A DNA stretch of 64,000 nucleotides from Flabesymbios commensalis (GCA_964017125.1 OZ024912.1:60490844-60554843); one strand, 5' to 3'; counted from the stretch's first letter, positions 1 to 15,000 are shown. Numbers and translations are program-made. Notes: a model not told the origin generated them from the sequence alone.

Positions 1-993
1 TAACTTGAAAGTTTTTGATATATATCCTGCTGAAATTTGCTAGTAACCAGTTCTCAGACAAGTTCGATAATGGCTGAAAAATAATCAAAATGGCTGATTC
101 GTCGCAATTTATCACATTTTACATCATGGTTGGGGCTATTGTCAAGTGTCTTTCTGTTTTATTTTACAGAACTTTTTTATTAACCTCAGTATGGCTCTAA
201 GACCAAATAAGTGATTATTTCGTTAATGTAATCTCCCAACTAAATATCATTACCTGAAAATCGATCAATTATACATAGGCATTCTTGACATCATTGAATA
301 CAGAAGTGGAAACATTCAAGGTATCACAATACAAAAATTAAGTAATCATTTTCATTGGATGTAGATGCTCAATGCTTTGTTTCCCTCGATGGTTCTTCCT
401 GATGACTAGTTTTCCAGTTGATCATCAATGGATGTCTCTGTTTTACCCTGTGAATGCTGTGATTTCAAAACTATATTGTCTTACACATGTAGTCTATTTT
501 TGGAAATAAGTTGTCCAGCCTGCAGATATCATAATGTATACCCTTTGTATTGTGCAACTCACTCCCCTAACTTCCCCCACCTCAACATAATTTCTTCTAT
601 CTGGCAGGCTTCAAAACAGATGTCAAATATGGGAAACACAGAGCTCTATAGATAGAATTTGACGTCATACATACATGTATAAAACACAACATCACAGAAA
701 ACTTCCTATGGGAGTTTTTTTTCCAACCAGCTTTTCAACCCTTCAAGCTCCCTTTATGCACTAGTCTACATAGCATAATTTGAATACAATTCACCAAATG
801 AAAAATGTTATAATGCGTCAAATATTATAAGAAGATCTTGAGGTAACATTTGAAATAGCAGTTGAGTTAGCAGTTCACATCTGGAGGTTAATGAAATTGG
901 AAGAAATAGCTGGGTGCTAGGATGGTTAATATTAGTATGAATGTGAATAATAAGTCTACTCCCGATTATTCACTTGCTAATATTTTGTTGCAG
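1..993. other. Intron or upstream DNA of KDM3
   Basis: I found no coding exon. Positions 1 to about 165 match the unit and right end of the 160-bp repeat element of 3979-5190 (GATAACTTGAAA, GACAAGTTC, AAATGGC, then GGGGCTATTG). The rest is AT-rich and unassigned. Confidence 0.6.
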
Positions 994-3045
994 GGAGAAG
1001 TTGTTGGTCAGATGATGGCTCGTCCAGCTCCTACTCGCCCCCATCTTGGTGAAAAAGGCATGGAGACTAAGCTGAGCCCTACAGGATGTGCTCTGAGAGA
1101 AACATTGCTAAAGGGAACCCAGCCTGGCTCCGATATCAAAAACTTTACACCTTATCCTCAGCAGCGTGCAAAGGACACTTCAAATACCCAGGCCTCTGGA
1201 CCAGTGGCTACAAGTGCTGGTGCCCATTCAGTTAAGCAAGAACCAAACTTTTGTCTGTATGGATACAAGACTGGAACATATCCCCATACATACATCACCC
1301 CTGATTCACTGTCTGCGCATGGTCTTAAAAAAGATGATGGCACCATGAAAATGGAGGCTCACAATATGGGTAAACACGGACCAGTAGGCTATTCACATGT
1401 CTCTCCCGGTGTAGAGAGGAAACCTAATTTACACTCTCCGCCAGTTCTTGTCAAAGATGAAGGACGGTCCAAAATAAACTCTGTAATTGTTGAAAATAAG
1501 AATAAAGACACTAAGCCTGTTCTACCACCACATTCTCATGGTAGTATTGTACTAGGTACTGCAATAGGATCTCGTCCGCAGCCTCTACCCCAGCAAAGAC
1601 AGTCACATTTGTCCTCTGCATCTATACAGAGGCCAACTTTAAATCAACAAACTACCACCTCAAATGCCCTATCAAAGTCAGGCAACCAAAGTCCACTGCA
1701 AGTTGCTAGTCCCCATCAGCTCTCTGCTGCTGTGATGCAGCCAATGGAGCTGCACAGTAACCGATCTGCAATGGCAGCCAACATGCAACCTGTGACGAAA
1801 GGCTCGCACCAGGTTGGAATACAAAAAATGCCTGTTTCAACTACAGCCGGCCATGCCAAGATGGCAAATGTCAACCCTGCTGGAACACAGCCCTCTGTGA
1901 CATTGCCTACAGGTTCATCTCACCTGCCTCCTACATACAGCCTCATCACACAAGGACTGGTTCCAAACCCACGGTATGTGGCCGCGACTGGCAAGGCGCA
2001 GGGTGGTGGAGAAGCAAAGGGTCATAATATAGACAGTCATACAGGATCATCTCAACACCCTGGCAGTCCCAGCCCAAATTCTGTTGCCAAAAGACGAGCG
2101 ACAGAGCTTAACCAGGCTGGTAAAAAATCTCGACTTGACGGCACTGGTCACTCAATACAGAATGCACCAGTCCATACAGTTTCTCCACTCACAACTACAA
2201 CGTCATCATCAGTGCCAGTTTCTACTTCTGATATCGCCAAAAATGTTTCTTACTTTGACACATTCCGCCATTTTGTAGAAAAGACAGTGACAACTGCGTT
2301 TCGACAGGATCAGCAGCAAGATGGACAGAAATCTTGCAGCCCACACACAGACAATAGCTCGCCAGTCAGTACCACATCATCATCTTCACAACCTGTGGTT
2401 TCCTGTCCACAATCAGCTGTGGCTACAGCTGCTTCTAGTGTTGTCCCCACCAACTCATCTCATGTACAACCGGTGCCGTCCACAGTCACCCTGCCACACA
2501 CTGGCATAACCACCTTCAGCACTGTCACAGCCTCACATACTATGCCCACTCTTAGTATGGCAATACCAACACCTCTCAGTTCACAGACGTTAACTTCTCA
2601 GTCTTTACCACTTACACGACCAGGGCCTTCTTCCACACCGGGTGGAACATCAGTCAGCTCTAACTCATCCATTATGGACACCATTAACAGAGTAGCCAAT
2701 GGCCTGGCAGACACGGACAGTGACACATTGAGTGCTCCTTCTCCACCACCACAGCTCTTTGGCATGGGAGATTCATCGGTACCCTCCCCTCAACAAAGAT
2801 CCGGCAGCCATCCTAAATGTGGTAAGAAAGCCTGGCTGCAGAGGTATTCTCACGAAGACAAATATGTCGGATCACCTGCAAGTCAGTGCTCGTGGAAAGA
2901 TGACGGTAAATATGATGAGAAGAGTGATTTCAAGGACAGTCCGGCTCCTGCGTTATCGCCAGCACCACTCATGCACCAGACGAGCAGCCACAGCAGTACT
3001 AAAGGCGACGAGTCCACCAGCTCTGCGTCAGAAACAGAAGTTATG
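994..3045 (+). CDS. KDM3: KDM3 exon A (disordered region)
   Basis: This large exon encodes 684 residues dominated by Ser, Thr, Pro, Gln and His with no folded domain, as in the N-terminal half of KDM3 proteins. It ends in an acidic Ser-rich stretch just before the GTAAAT donor at 3046. The frame is open from the ATG at 922. I prefer an acceptor at 991-993 (TTTTGTTGCAG) because KDM3 proteins carry a further N-terminal region, so this is probably an internal exon starting in phase 0. A transcript starting at the 922 ATG would add 24 residues. Confidence 0.85.
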
Positions 3046-6000
3046 GTAAATATCAAGATGTACTTTAGACATCAATACCATGTACTCTGCAGATGATGTG
3101 TTAACCCCTAGAGCACTGACGTCGACTACACTGACCATACTCAAGTGTAGCTGAAAAAATGTCTTAACCCTTAGCACACTAATGTCGATTACAGTTGACT
3201 ATAGTATTGTTTTCTCATGTTTTAATTGTCCTGTATAACCAGGTTTTAAAAATTAAACATGTCTCAAATCTGTGATAATCACATACATTTCAACCTAGAT
3301 TTTGCAAATTAAACTGATTTTTAGTCACTTGTAGTTGTGGATCGCGGTAGCGAGACACAACTTTAAGTGGCTGAAAATTTAAATTTATTGGCTCAGTGCT
3401 CTAAGGGTTAAGATTTGTGAATTTTATATACATTGAGACTTATTTGTACAAATCTAAGTAATTTTGTCACTTGGAGTACAGCGATCCACAACTTAAAGTG
3501 AGCGAAAATTTTAATTTAATAGCTCAGCGCTCTAAGGGTTATTATTGTTATCAAGAGTAGGGGAGGGGTTCCACTCTCAAGTCTCTTATTCCTTCAGGAT
3601 TTAATTACAGTAATCTTTGAAAATACTTGGGGTTTTAGGCATTATGATGCAATTGGTTGCCTTCCCATTCTGTACAGTGAAGGTTTATTACTAATGTGGC
3701 TAGCTTCCATGTTGATAGATCAGTTAAAACTGAATTTAAAAATCTAATAGCAATCCATAATTTACATGGTTCTGCAAATGTGCAAAACTTGAAAAAACAT
3801 GTAGCTTGCTCTAATTTTTTTAATCAAAATGAAATATCTTGGATATGGGATGCCCGATATTCAATTACTTGAGATCATTAATTACCCCATTTGCATGACT
3901 TGAAAAAAGTGTATTTGACTCGTGTGGATATAAACATTTTTTTCTCAGATATTATAATTAAATTTAATACCATTTTTAGCCCGCCTTTTAATTTTAATTA
4001 AAAAAGGTGGGCTATTGCAATTGAAGTTCGGCGTCGTCGGCGTCGGCGTCAGCGTCGGCGTCAGCGTCGGCGTCGGCGTTAACATTTACTTGTGGGCACG
4101 ATAACTTGAAAAGTTTTTCATGTTTCCTTCCCAAATTTGTTTTGCATGTTACTAATGACCACTTCTCGGACAAGTTCAATAATGGCTGAAAAAAAATTCA
4201 AAATGGCCGACTTATTGCGATTTTTCACCTTTTACGTCAATAATTTGACCTTGTGGGCGCGATAACTTGAAAAGTTTTTCACATATCCTTTTCAAATTTG
4301 TTATGCATGTTACTAATGACCAGTTCTCGGACAAGTTCAATAATGGCCGAAAAAAAAAAAAAATGGCCGATTTATTGCGATTTTTCACATTTTACGTCAA
4401 TAATTTGACCTTGTGGGCGCGATAAGTTGAAAAGTTTTTCACATATCCTCTTCAAATTGGTTATGCATGTTACTAATAAGTAGTTCTTGGACAAGTTCAA
4501 TAATGGCCGAAAAAAAAAAAAAAATGGCCGATTTATTGCGATTTTTCTCATTTTACGTCAATAATTTGACCCTGTGGGCGCGATAACTTGAAAAGTTTTT
4601 CACATATTCTCTTCAAATTTGTTATGTATGTTACTTATAAGTAGTTCTTGGACAAGTTCAATAATGGCTGAAAAAAAAAAAAATGGCCGATTTATTGTGA
4701 TTTTTCTCATTTTACGTCAATAATTTGACCTTGTGGGCGCGATAACTTGAAAAGTTTTTCACATATCCTCCTCAAATTTGTTATGCATGCTACTAATAAG
4801 TAGTTCTTGGACAAGTTAAATAATGGCTGAAAAAAAATTCAAAATGGCCGATTTATTGCGATTTTTCTCATTTTACGTCAATAATTTGACCTTGTAGGCA
4901 CGATAACTTCAACATTTTCACAAGTATCCTCTTCAAGTTTGTTATGCATGTTACTAATAAGCAGTTCTTGGACAAGCTCAATAATGGCCGGTAAAAAAAT
5001 CAAAATGGTCGACTTATTGCGATTTTTCACATTTATTTTACGTCCATAATTTGACCTTGTGGGCGCGATAACTTGAAAAGCGGCTAGTTTAACATACCAT
5101 TTATATCTTGCGTTGTTATTTACGTGATGACATTCGACTTTACTTTCTTTATCATAATTCGGCGGCGGGCTATTATCGAGTGTGCTCTTGTTAAAATTCT
5201 ATCTGTAGGGGGAACTGGTGTGTAGCTGCTAAACCTTTCTGATTTGAGAATATAGTTTTTTATGTTTTTTTCACCCCAAAAGTTACAATCACCACTCCAT
5301 TAAAGTTTGTTCCTATTTTTATTCATTTGGAGCTTGATTTGCTAATGCAGTTTCTAGCTTGAAACTATTTCTAATTATTAGTTTTGCCGGAAATTGTATA
5401 GCCTGACCTTTAATATATATATACTGAGCTTGTCTGTATTTTATCTACATTTATATCTTCTCCAGAAATTTAAATAAAATTCAGAAAAATGTACCCAATG
5501 TGTGTACATTTATATCTTCCCCAGAAATTTAAATAAAATTCAGAAAAATGTACCAAAATAGTTTGAACGTTACTGGTATTTCTTTCGAAACTCATCATCT
5601 ATTAATTATTGTTGATTATAAATGTAATATATGCATTATATAATGACCAGGGCCCTACGTTTTTGAGCCATACCATTATCATTAGGATGCTTTTCTCCGC
5701 AGCCACCGGAGTGGCCCCAGCTCAAAGTAAACTGATTAATTTTGCACATTTTTCAGAAATAGCAAATGTCTACTAAAAATTCCAGGGTTAAAATTGCTTA
5801 AAAAGACTAGATGCCTGCCTAGCACTGCGTCTTCGACAGGTATCGCCGGCGACCTAGATCAAGCAGATACACTGGTTCGCGAAGCATAACCACAGATCAT
5901 TTTAATATATATCAATGATCTCTGCCTGAGATACCAGCGACCATGCAAGCTAAAAAAAATTGTATCATGAATTGTTTGTTTGGTTTAGCTAGCGCGGAAG

Positions 6001-9000
6001 CGGGCTGCAAAGCTGCTTTTTGACAATACCTCGATCGCTCTTCGTTCAGTATTTTGTCCTTTTGTCAATTTTGCCCTATAAACTCCGTGACACTTGTTAG
6101 AAAGATAAAGTGATTTTTCTATTAAAGATGGAAGTAAATTTGTTGAGCGCATTGGGATACAAAGAATGAACAGCTTCAGCAACAACATCTATTGTTAAGT
6201 TCTCACACAACTAATTACTATCCCATAGATTTACATGTAATCTCACCCACACGCTAAACCTCACAGACCCGTATTTGCTATCATTTTGATCTGTCTTGGC
6301 AATAATTTTATTACATAAAATAAGATTCACCCTGCATTGTCATTTAACTGGCCGTACTGGCTGAAGGCTGTTTATTTACTTTAAAACTACTTACCGGTAC
6401 TGTATTTACACTGACCTTTCCCTCCTGTCATCATTTAAATTTTCCCTGTATTGATATCAATAATAAATGGCCTCGACCTCCTTCATTTGAACACTGCACA
6501 TTATATGCTATCCCTCGTTATCTGAGCAGGTGTATGCTAGATTTTTGTTTTCAGGATAGTTTGAATTCACTTGACATCACGCATTCCACAATTAAGTGTC
6601 TGACATGGACTAGTAATAATAACTTCTCCCACTCATAATACAATGTCATTATGCGTATTTAGACTAGATTAGCAAATGGTCAGAATGGCATGGTTTTCAT
6701 TATGCTATACTGAACAAAATATATTTCCTGATTACACAAACATACATTTTTAAAAGTAATACAGTAATTTTCATAGTGTATACAAGGTTCTGGCCGGACA
6801 TTGGATAGTGGTGGGCGGTCTTAGCATCAAAAACGCCATTTTTATAATACAGCTATGTTTTTATATTCAAAATATTCAGTTTGCCATGTTTTTTGCAACT
6901 GTTGTGGTGGGCGGCGTATCAGAGTGCTGGGTGTGGCTGCCCAGTGCCGCCGACCGTGGGCAGAACCCTGTGTATGAGAGAGCCACATGTTTGAAATCTG
7001 TATACCATTGAAGCACAGTTGTGTGCTACGTGTAAATGAGAACAGAGTGCTGGGTGTGGCTGCCCAGTGCCGCCGACCGTGGGCAGAACCCTGTGTATGA
7101 GAGAGCCACATGTTTGAAATCTGTATACTATTGAAGCGCAGTTTGTGCTATTGAAGCACAGTTTGTGCTACGAGTAAATGAGAACATAACAAAAATCTAT
7201 GCAGTATTAGTTGCCCACAAATGCAAAACGTATGAACATCTTCAGGTATTTTTATCTCATAGCTTTATCTGCACATTCTTGTTTTATCATGCTAAACCTA
7301 ATACAAATAACAATGCCAATCATAGTTTATTTTTTTCCAGAGTGACTTAAGTTCTGTGTTGTGCAAGTAATTTTATGATCCTAAGAATGTGTTACGCCAT
7401 ACCATGTTATGAAATATTGTACTAGTAGATCAAAATTTTACTTTCATATCATGCATTCAATTTTATGATTTTTTGTATGAAACTTATGTTCATATGTTAC
7501 AAATTGTTCATATATATTAAAAATTTATGTTCATATATTACTTTATGTTTAAAATGTTCATATATTACATTGTTTTGAACAATTTTTTTATTAAATGTGT
7601 TCTGCTAGTCTTTGATGCAAAATCATTTTTCTCCTTTGTTGATAGGCGAAAGAAAATCATGTCAAGAAGCGTCCCAAGAACAAGAAAAAGCATTCTGGTG
7701 GAAATTCATCGAAGAAAAATAAGACTGCACCAACACTGGAGAGTGAGAATAGCAACAGTAGTGTGACAACTTGTGGCTCCGCTCATCATCTCTCTGATCC
7801 TATCTCGTCAATATTACCTGTTACTTCAACACAAATGGATATACCGGTGAAATTAGAAAAAATTGAAGTGAAAGAAGAGCAAACTTTAAAGTTGATAAAC
7901 ACTGATATGGTGAAGGTGGAGAAAATGGAAATTGTTGAACATTTTGAGAAAGAGAAGCTTGAAAAAGAGGAAAGAAAAAAGAAGAGACCAAGCAAGAAAA
8001 AAGAGCGAGACCAAAAGAAAGACAAAGGTGAAGAGAAGGATTTGAAACCTTTGAAAGCAAAGCCAAAGGCACCTCCCACAGACTGTGAAGTAAAGATGGC
8101 CAAACGAAATTTGGAACGACAAAAAGAAGGTAGTCTTTTGAGAGGTGTGTATGCTAAAATAAATAAATATGTTGCTTGTTATCACTAAGATGATAATTCC
8201 CTTTGGGAGCTATTCCATTTTATCTAGTATAAAATTATTTTTATTTACTTTTAATTAGGTGGGACAATTAAAAGTTAATTTTCTACTTACAAGTAAGATT
8301 TTTTTCCCCTTTCCATATTGGACATTTAAAAGGTATGCTGTAAATTTGATGATATTCGCCAGGTTTTAATTTTCGCCAAATTCGCGAGAATGACAAATTC
8401 GCGAATTCAAGAATCTTGCTAAAATTATTTTTATAATAGCGCTACTAGAGAAAAATGAAAATTCGCGAATTCTAAACTTTGTAAAAAAATTCCCAAAATC
8501 GGAAATTTGCGAAAATTTAAACACTCAAAGTTCACCAGATTTACAGTAGTTGTGGCAACTCATTTTTTTCAAATGCAGTGTCCACTCTGAAATTCACTGC
8601 ATTATATGCAGCCCAATTATATTTTCCAGATTAAAATATGAGGTGGGTGGTTTGTCCAATAGGATTTGTAAAATATTTTTAAGTGCTGCATCTACCCTGA
8701 AATTTTTCATTCATTAGTCTGCCTAAACTGCTTAGCATTTTGAAGATATTGCAAAAGAGCTAGACTAGTCCCACACATAATCTGTAAAAACTTGCGCTGC
8801 TCATATATTGATATTAAAATATGAAAATAGGACTTTTAAACCTTGAATTCAGTTCATTATGGATGTCTATTTTACCGGGTATTTATTCTATGATAAATGA
8901 ATCAATGCAAAATATTATTACAAACTGGTAGAACATGTAAATTTAGAGTGAAAATGTTGTGTGTCAAATTATTGACTACCATTCCAGTTATATAACAGCT

Positions 9001-12000
9001 CCCATTATAATCAAGTCTTCTTGTTTTATATGAGCCTGTGGACATTTGGAATCGCATTTGTATGTATATAAAACTAATATTGAAGTTTCAAATGTTTTTT
9101 TAATTTCACATTGTTGGTTAGCAGAAAATCCATCAATTCTTCTAGCTGAGAAACCTCTCAACCAAGAATCTGCTAGTCGCTTGAAGAAAAGTCAAGAGCC
9201 TTTTTTGCAAGACGGTTCCTGTACAGAGATAACCCCGAAGCTGATGAAATGCAGGGAGTGCAAGATGACCCCCAACCAAAGAAACAAGAAACTGCCCAAC
9301 ATCTTTTGCAGATTTTATGCTTTTCGCAGGTTGTTAACATTTATCATTCCAGCTGCTAATTTTGTGAGGACGTGAAGTGATTTTATTGTTTCTTGACCCT
9401 TACAGCGCAGGAATCGACTTTAGTCGTCAGAATCTGACATCTGTATTCTGAAGTCTAAAGTCGATTCCCACACTGTAAGAATAAAAATATTTCTAATGAT
9501 GGTAGACCCATAACAGGTATTCAAATGAATCAGAAAGAGCTGACTAAGGCATTAATGATGATTTCAACGTTTTGTCCAACACACTTCCGTCTGTGTGTCC
9601 ATGTGCCCAGAGTCATGTAAAAACTTGTGAATATATAGCAGATTTGAATGCATAAACCCCTTGGCCTCCAAGGTTTGCATAAATAATTCAGCGCTGTAAG
9701 GGTTAACCCTTACAATGCTAAATTGATTTTGTATAAATTATGGAGACCAAAGGGTTTATTTCAATTTGAAATCATCATAAATATCATTTGAATACCTATG
9801 TTATGGGTTTACGGCCATTAGAAATATTGAAATTCTTTCAATGCGGGGATCGTCTTTATACGTCAGAATCTGACTTATAAAGACTGTCTGTGCGCTGTAA
9901 GGGTTAAACATGGACAATATTACTCCAGGAAAATTAACTGATGTATTAATGCTACTCAAAAACCATATTCCCATAATCTCCCACCCCCTGATTTGAAAAT
10001 AAAATCCAAAATCATTGTACACTATATAGACTAATTAAAAACTACTCCAATAAGTGCCCACTCCCCCTCTAGCCTCAGGCGGTGTTATAATTAACGTCCA
10101 GGGCATTTCTCAGAATAAATATGATATACTATTTCTGAATCTCTCACTTATCAAATCAATGAAATATATACAGCTCTTTGGTACCACAACCACAATTAAG
10201 AACCTTGAAAACCTTAATCTTGAACTGATGACAATGTCTGGTGAAAAATCTGTTTCCTTTAATTTCAAAATTTCGATTTTCAGGTTACGGTACAGCAGCA
10301 AGGGATTCTTGACCATTGCAGGATTTTCTGAACCACTTGATGCCGATGCTGATGACATAGAACTTTGGTTCCCTCAAACACCACGTAAGTCAACTGACTA
10401 TGATATGTACTGCTCTCATGTAATGTTTTAAAATTGTGTACGCATAACCAGGGAGTGACAAAATTGCGTTGGCTACAGCTTATAAAATACTGCCCTGGAC
10501 AATCCTGTCTGATAGCCGAGCAGAGCAAAGTTTGCACTAGTCAGTCTCGTTGGGTTGTGTTATAATATATATATACACAAATTTCCAAGCCCTGTTTGTG
10601 TGTCTGCAGCATGCTGTCATATCTGATACATGAAAGTGTTACAAACTCATCTAAACTAGTCTGGTCATGCTGTTTCAATTAATAATGCTTTCCTCGCATC
10701 TAGTTGTTTTGTCCAACACACTTCCGTCTGTGTGTCCATGTGCTCAGAGTCATGTAAAAACTTTTGAATATATAGCAGATTTGAATTCAAATTTATACCT
10801 GGATCTAACCCACCCATAGATTGGTCAAGTTCGTAGAGGAGGGCTGTTTGATTATAATTGGGGTTTACCACAGCCGTTTCAAACATATAAATTTCTTGTT
10901 TAGTTTTAACCATTAAAACGCTGAAAGACGTCAGATTATGACATCAAAGACTGTCCTCACGCTGAAAGGGTGTAAATTGTGAACATTTCAATACTTTGCA
11001 TGAAGCGAAAAGCCACACAATAGATATCAGACAGCACATCCAACAGACACTTAGTTGTTCTCAAGGAACAATTACTCCATCCTGTAAGCATGGTGGACCA
11101 TATGGCCCATGTTCCTAACCTGGATAGACATCATGGCCATTTGACCCCCTTCTGAGATTTATAAATCAGGCACAAAAAATCCAGTGTGAAGCTTTGTTAT
11201 CGCTATTCATTGAAAAAACTTTTTTCCAAGTGGGAATATTGTACTACAATTGTTAATGGTGTGAACCCCAATTATTTCCCTGTGACCAATTACCTGTTGC
11301 TGACAAAACTGTGGGAGTGGGGCATGGTCATCTTTACTGGCAGTTCTTGTTGTTATTTTAATTTCTTTGAACTCTTATTGTTGACAAATGGCATGAGTGA
11401 TTCAAGTTAACCCTTAGACCACTGACCTATTCAACATAAAGTTGTGTCTCGCTACCGCGATCCACAACTTCAAGTGACTGAAAATTTGTGTTATTTGTGA
11501 TATTTAAGTCCCAACAGATGTCAGTGTTTCAAGATTGAAAATATATTACACCTAACAACTGGTTACCAGGGGTTATACAGGTGCAATATAAACACAAAAT
11601 GTTCGCTGTAGTCGACATCAGTGTTCTAAGGGTTAACAATATACTTTCTTGCGTTGCAGTTGCAGAGCCACGTATTGATGTTGAGACGGCAAAATACATA
11701 ATTAAGCATATCGGGGACCAGTTCTGCGATCTGGTCCAGCAGGAAAAGAAAGCGATGGCATGGGTCAGCCCAGATAGTAAGTATTGTTTTAGGACATATA
11801 GTACTACCTAGTATCACAATTATATAATTTTTAGTCTACCACCCAGCAAACAAGAGGCGTTGACCTAATGTTGGCCAGGGCCACCGTCTTTGACGTCGGC
11901 CCAACATTAAAACAATATCTGGTCAATGCTTCCTGTGTACTGGGCAGCAACATACCTCCCCCTTTGGAGCGACTTTAAAATATGCTGGTTCTTCTATGCC

Positions 12001-15000
12001 ACAAATAGTATCTACTATCTTTAATGCTTGACACACTACCTCAGGTTTCAGTGGTTCTAAAACATATGAACACATTTTTTAAAAAACTTATAACTTGTTT
12101 TCCTGTCAGAATGCTTTAAATTTGAATCTTATTTAAATGTAATATTTTAATAATTTTGTTGCAGCTAAGATAGCATGGAAGCGGGCAGTTCAAGGTGTCC
12201 GTGAAATGTGTGATGTTTGTGATACAACGTTATTCAACATGCACTGGGTATGCCACAAGTGTGGTTTTGTCGTCTGCATTGACTGTTTCCATATGAGGAT
12301 GAAGAAGACTGGTGGTTGTGGTGATGAGAGATGCACTTCTTGTGAACAGGAAGGCCAGAAGTGGTTAACCTGTAGTGCCAACCGCCAGCAACACGAGCCA
12401 GACAAATTAATGATAACACAAATCATACCAAGTGATGGTAAGATTATCAATTTAGTCATCAAATTGATGTTTCATTACATTACACTGTACTTGAATAAAT
12501 AATGATATAATTGTATCACAAGAAGAAAGCTTGAATATTAAATAAAAACTCTTCCTTTCTCATATTTCAACTTGAATTAAAATGGGATGAAAGTTTGGGG
12601 TGGGTTGAACCAAGAATAATTGGAATTGCACTTTAGAACCATTAAATTTGTATCTGTGGAGGTGTTTTACTTCCTCATTTCATCTTGTGAAGCATCATTG
12701 TTTCTTGGTTTATTTCACACAGTAGCTTGAAATCTTGCAAACGGAAAATTGATAAATTCACGTTCAATAATTTTAAGAAGTGTTTTGGAAATGGCTAAGG
12801 AAGTGTGCTTCAGGAGATTTTAAGATTTATCATATAAATGTAGCTCTGACTGTGTCTAAAGATTTAGTTTTGATTCCCTATTTGAATAATGATATACAGT
12901 GGACCCTGTTATGAGCAGCCACCTGCGTTAAAAGGCCACATTTACTGTGTCGCAAGGGTGGCTGCCGAAGTACAACAGGTTCTACTGTATATATTTCAGA
13001 AGAAACTCTTTATGTCTATTGTGCTATAATTGTTATTTTTATTTTCAGTTCTTTCACTTTTGGGACGCTTAATTCATGACACAAGAGATATGTGTAGCAT
13101 CAAGTGTAACTGCCCTTGTGGGCGTAATAAAATTGAACAAGCCCTCAATCCTAGAAATGGTTTGGCCGGCCATTTGGTAAATGCAATGGGTAAGGATAAG
13201 GCTCTATTGAACGGACTGGATGATCATCAACCAGGTGACGAGAAAGGCATGAAAAACAAACTGATGTCTTCTTTAACAGATGTGAATGGAGACTCCATGT
13301 CTCCTCTCAGTATACTGGCAGAGGCGGCTGTGATGGACAGACAGGAATCTGGCAGCCCTCCTGTCAAGCGCAGTAAAAACAACAAAGCAGATAAAGAGAA
13401 AAAGGAGGACAAGGATAAGTCTACTTGTTCTACTCTGCGGGATTTACTCACCCGGTCTGGTGGTAGAGCTGGTGGCAATACTGGAACAGAAACAAGCAAA
13501 AAGTCCTCATCCAGTAAAGCCACGTTTGACAATATCTTGCAGAAAGTCGCCGAAAAAACGAATAATCCTATGACGTCGCCCATAAAGCGTGTGATGCATT
13601 TTGAGCATTACGTCCCGCGTCGAGGATTACATACCATCATGTTAGGCCGTGATGGTCCCATTCCACAGCACACGTTAACAGAGACAAGTCTGTTGTTCCC
13701 TGATGTGCAGCACTCCTGGCTAGACAATGGTCGGCTGTTGCGACTACTAGATCCTGACACCTCAAATAATTTGTCTCTCTTCCAACAGCAGTGGAAACAT
13801 GGTCAGGTAAATATTTTTCTGTTTCTAGGAGTAAATCCTATTTCCACATTAAGACATTTGAAGCTTTACAGTTTTTTTGCTGCCAGACGCAATAATGTTG
13901 TCTGGTTGTCCATTCTTCTGTCATTCTTTCCTCCCATTCATGTAAAATAAGTTGTGCAGCTCCAACATAATCATCGATGCCTGCGTTGAAACACTTTTCT
14001 AGTTTAACTGTTGCCATTTTCCATGTGTGCACAGTGATCGGTTTATTTTTATGTGGAACGAAAGCAATTGCCATGATTATGAAATTTTGTATCACTACAT
14101 AAGAGAGCCCCCTTTGAATTTGTGGAAAAATACATTGACCAACATGACCTCAAAAATATATAAATGATCAACAAAAATTATATTTTGTTTGTTTCTAACA
14201 TTGTTTCAGCCTGTACTCGTCTCCAATTGCCATAAGAATGCCATATCAGAACTCTGGTCTCCGAAAAGTTTTTCAAAAGAATTTGGTCATCTAGAAAACG
14301 ACTTGGTGAACTGCACAGCAAATTCCGTCATGGTTGGGCATCATATGAAAGATTTCTGGAATGGCTTTGAATGTATTGGAAGTAAGTTTGTTATTTATTG
14401 TGGTCAAGTTATTTGCCTGTTGTCACCACAGAAATTCCATAAAGAATAACAGCCCAAAATTGAATCTTTTTTTTTTCAAATTAATGTTAAGGAAGCTTGT
14501 GAACTGAAGTGTCATTGTTTTTTTTCTAGATCGGTTGAGAGATGGCCGAGGTAAGCCGATGATCCTCAAACTGAAAGACTGGCCACCGACTGAGGACTTC
14601 TGTGACCTCATGCCTTCTCGATTCCAAAACCTGATGAAAACATTGCCAATCAAAGAATACACACACAGAAATGGTGTATTTAATCTAGCTGGCAGACTAC
14701 CTGATTTTTTTGTAAAGCCTGACCTTGGACCTAAGATGTACAACGCGTACGGCTCCTCATTGCACGCTGCCTCTGGCTCTACTAATCTTCACCTGGATGT
14801 CTCTGACGCCGCAAATGTAATCTTACATGTGGGTATTCCTGTAGATGACAAGGACGAGAGGGAAAAAAGTGAGTGCAGTACAAAGTTAACCCTTTCAGCG
14901 CTGGGATCGACTTTAGTCGTGAGAATCCGACGTCTGTAGACGTCAGATTTTGACGACTAATGTCAATCCCCAGCACTGTAAAAGTAAACAATTTATTATG

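Noticed and set aside
922-993. ATG at 922 as the start of the KDM3 protein
   Set aside because: The frame is open, but a good acceptor (TTTTGTTGCAG) sits at 981-993, and KDM3 proteins have an extra N-terminal region that is not encoded near here. An internal exon is more likely.
7786-8185. Long minus-strand open frames over KDM3 exon B
   Set aside because: They are the complement of a Lys/Glu-rich coding exon, giving Phe/Ser-rich nonsense; the plus strand has matching splice sites and phase.
13807-13950. Extension of KDM3 exon G to the stop at 13950
   Set aside because: The sequence after GTAAAT at 13807 loses KDM3 similarity, and the next exon continues the domain exactly from the donor.
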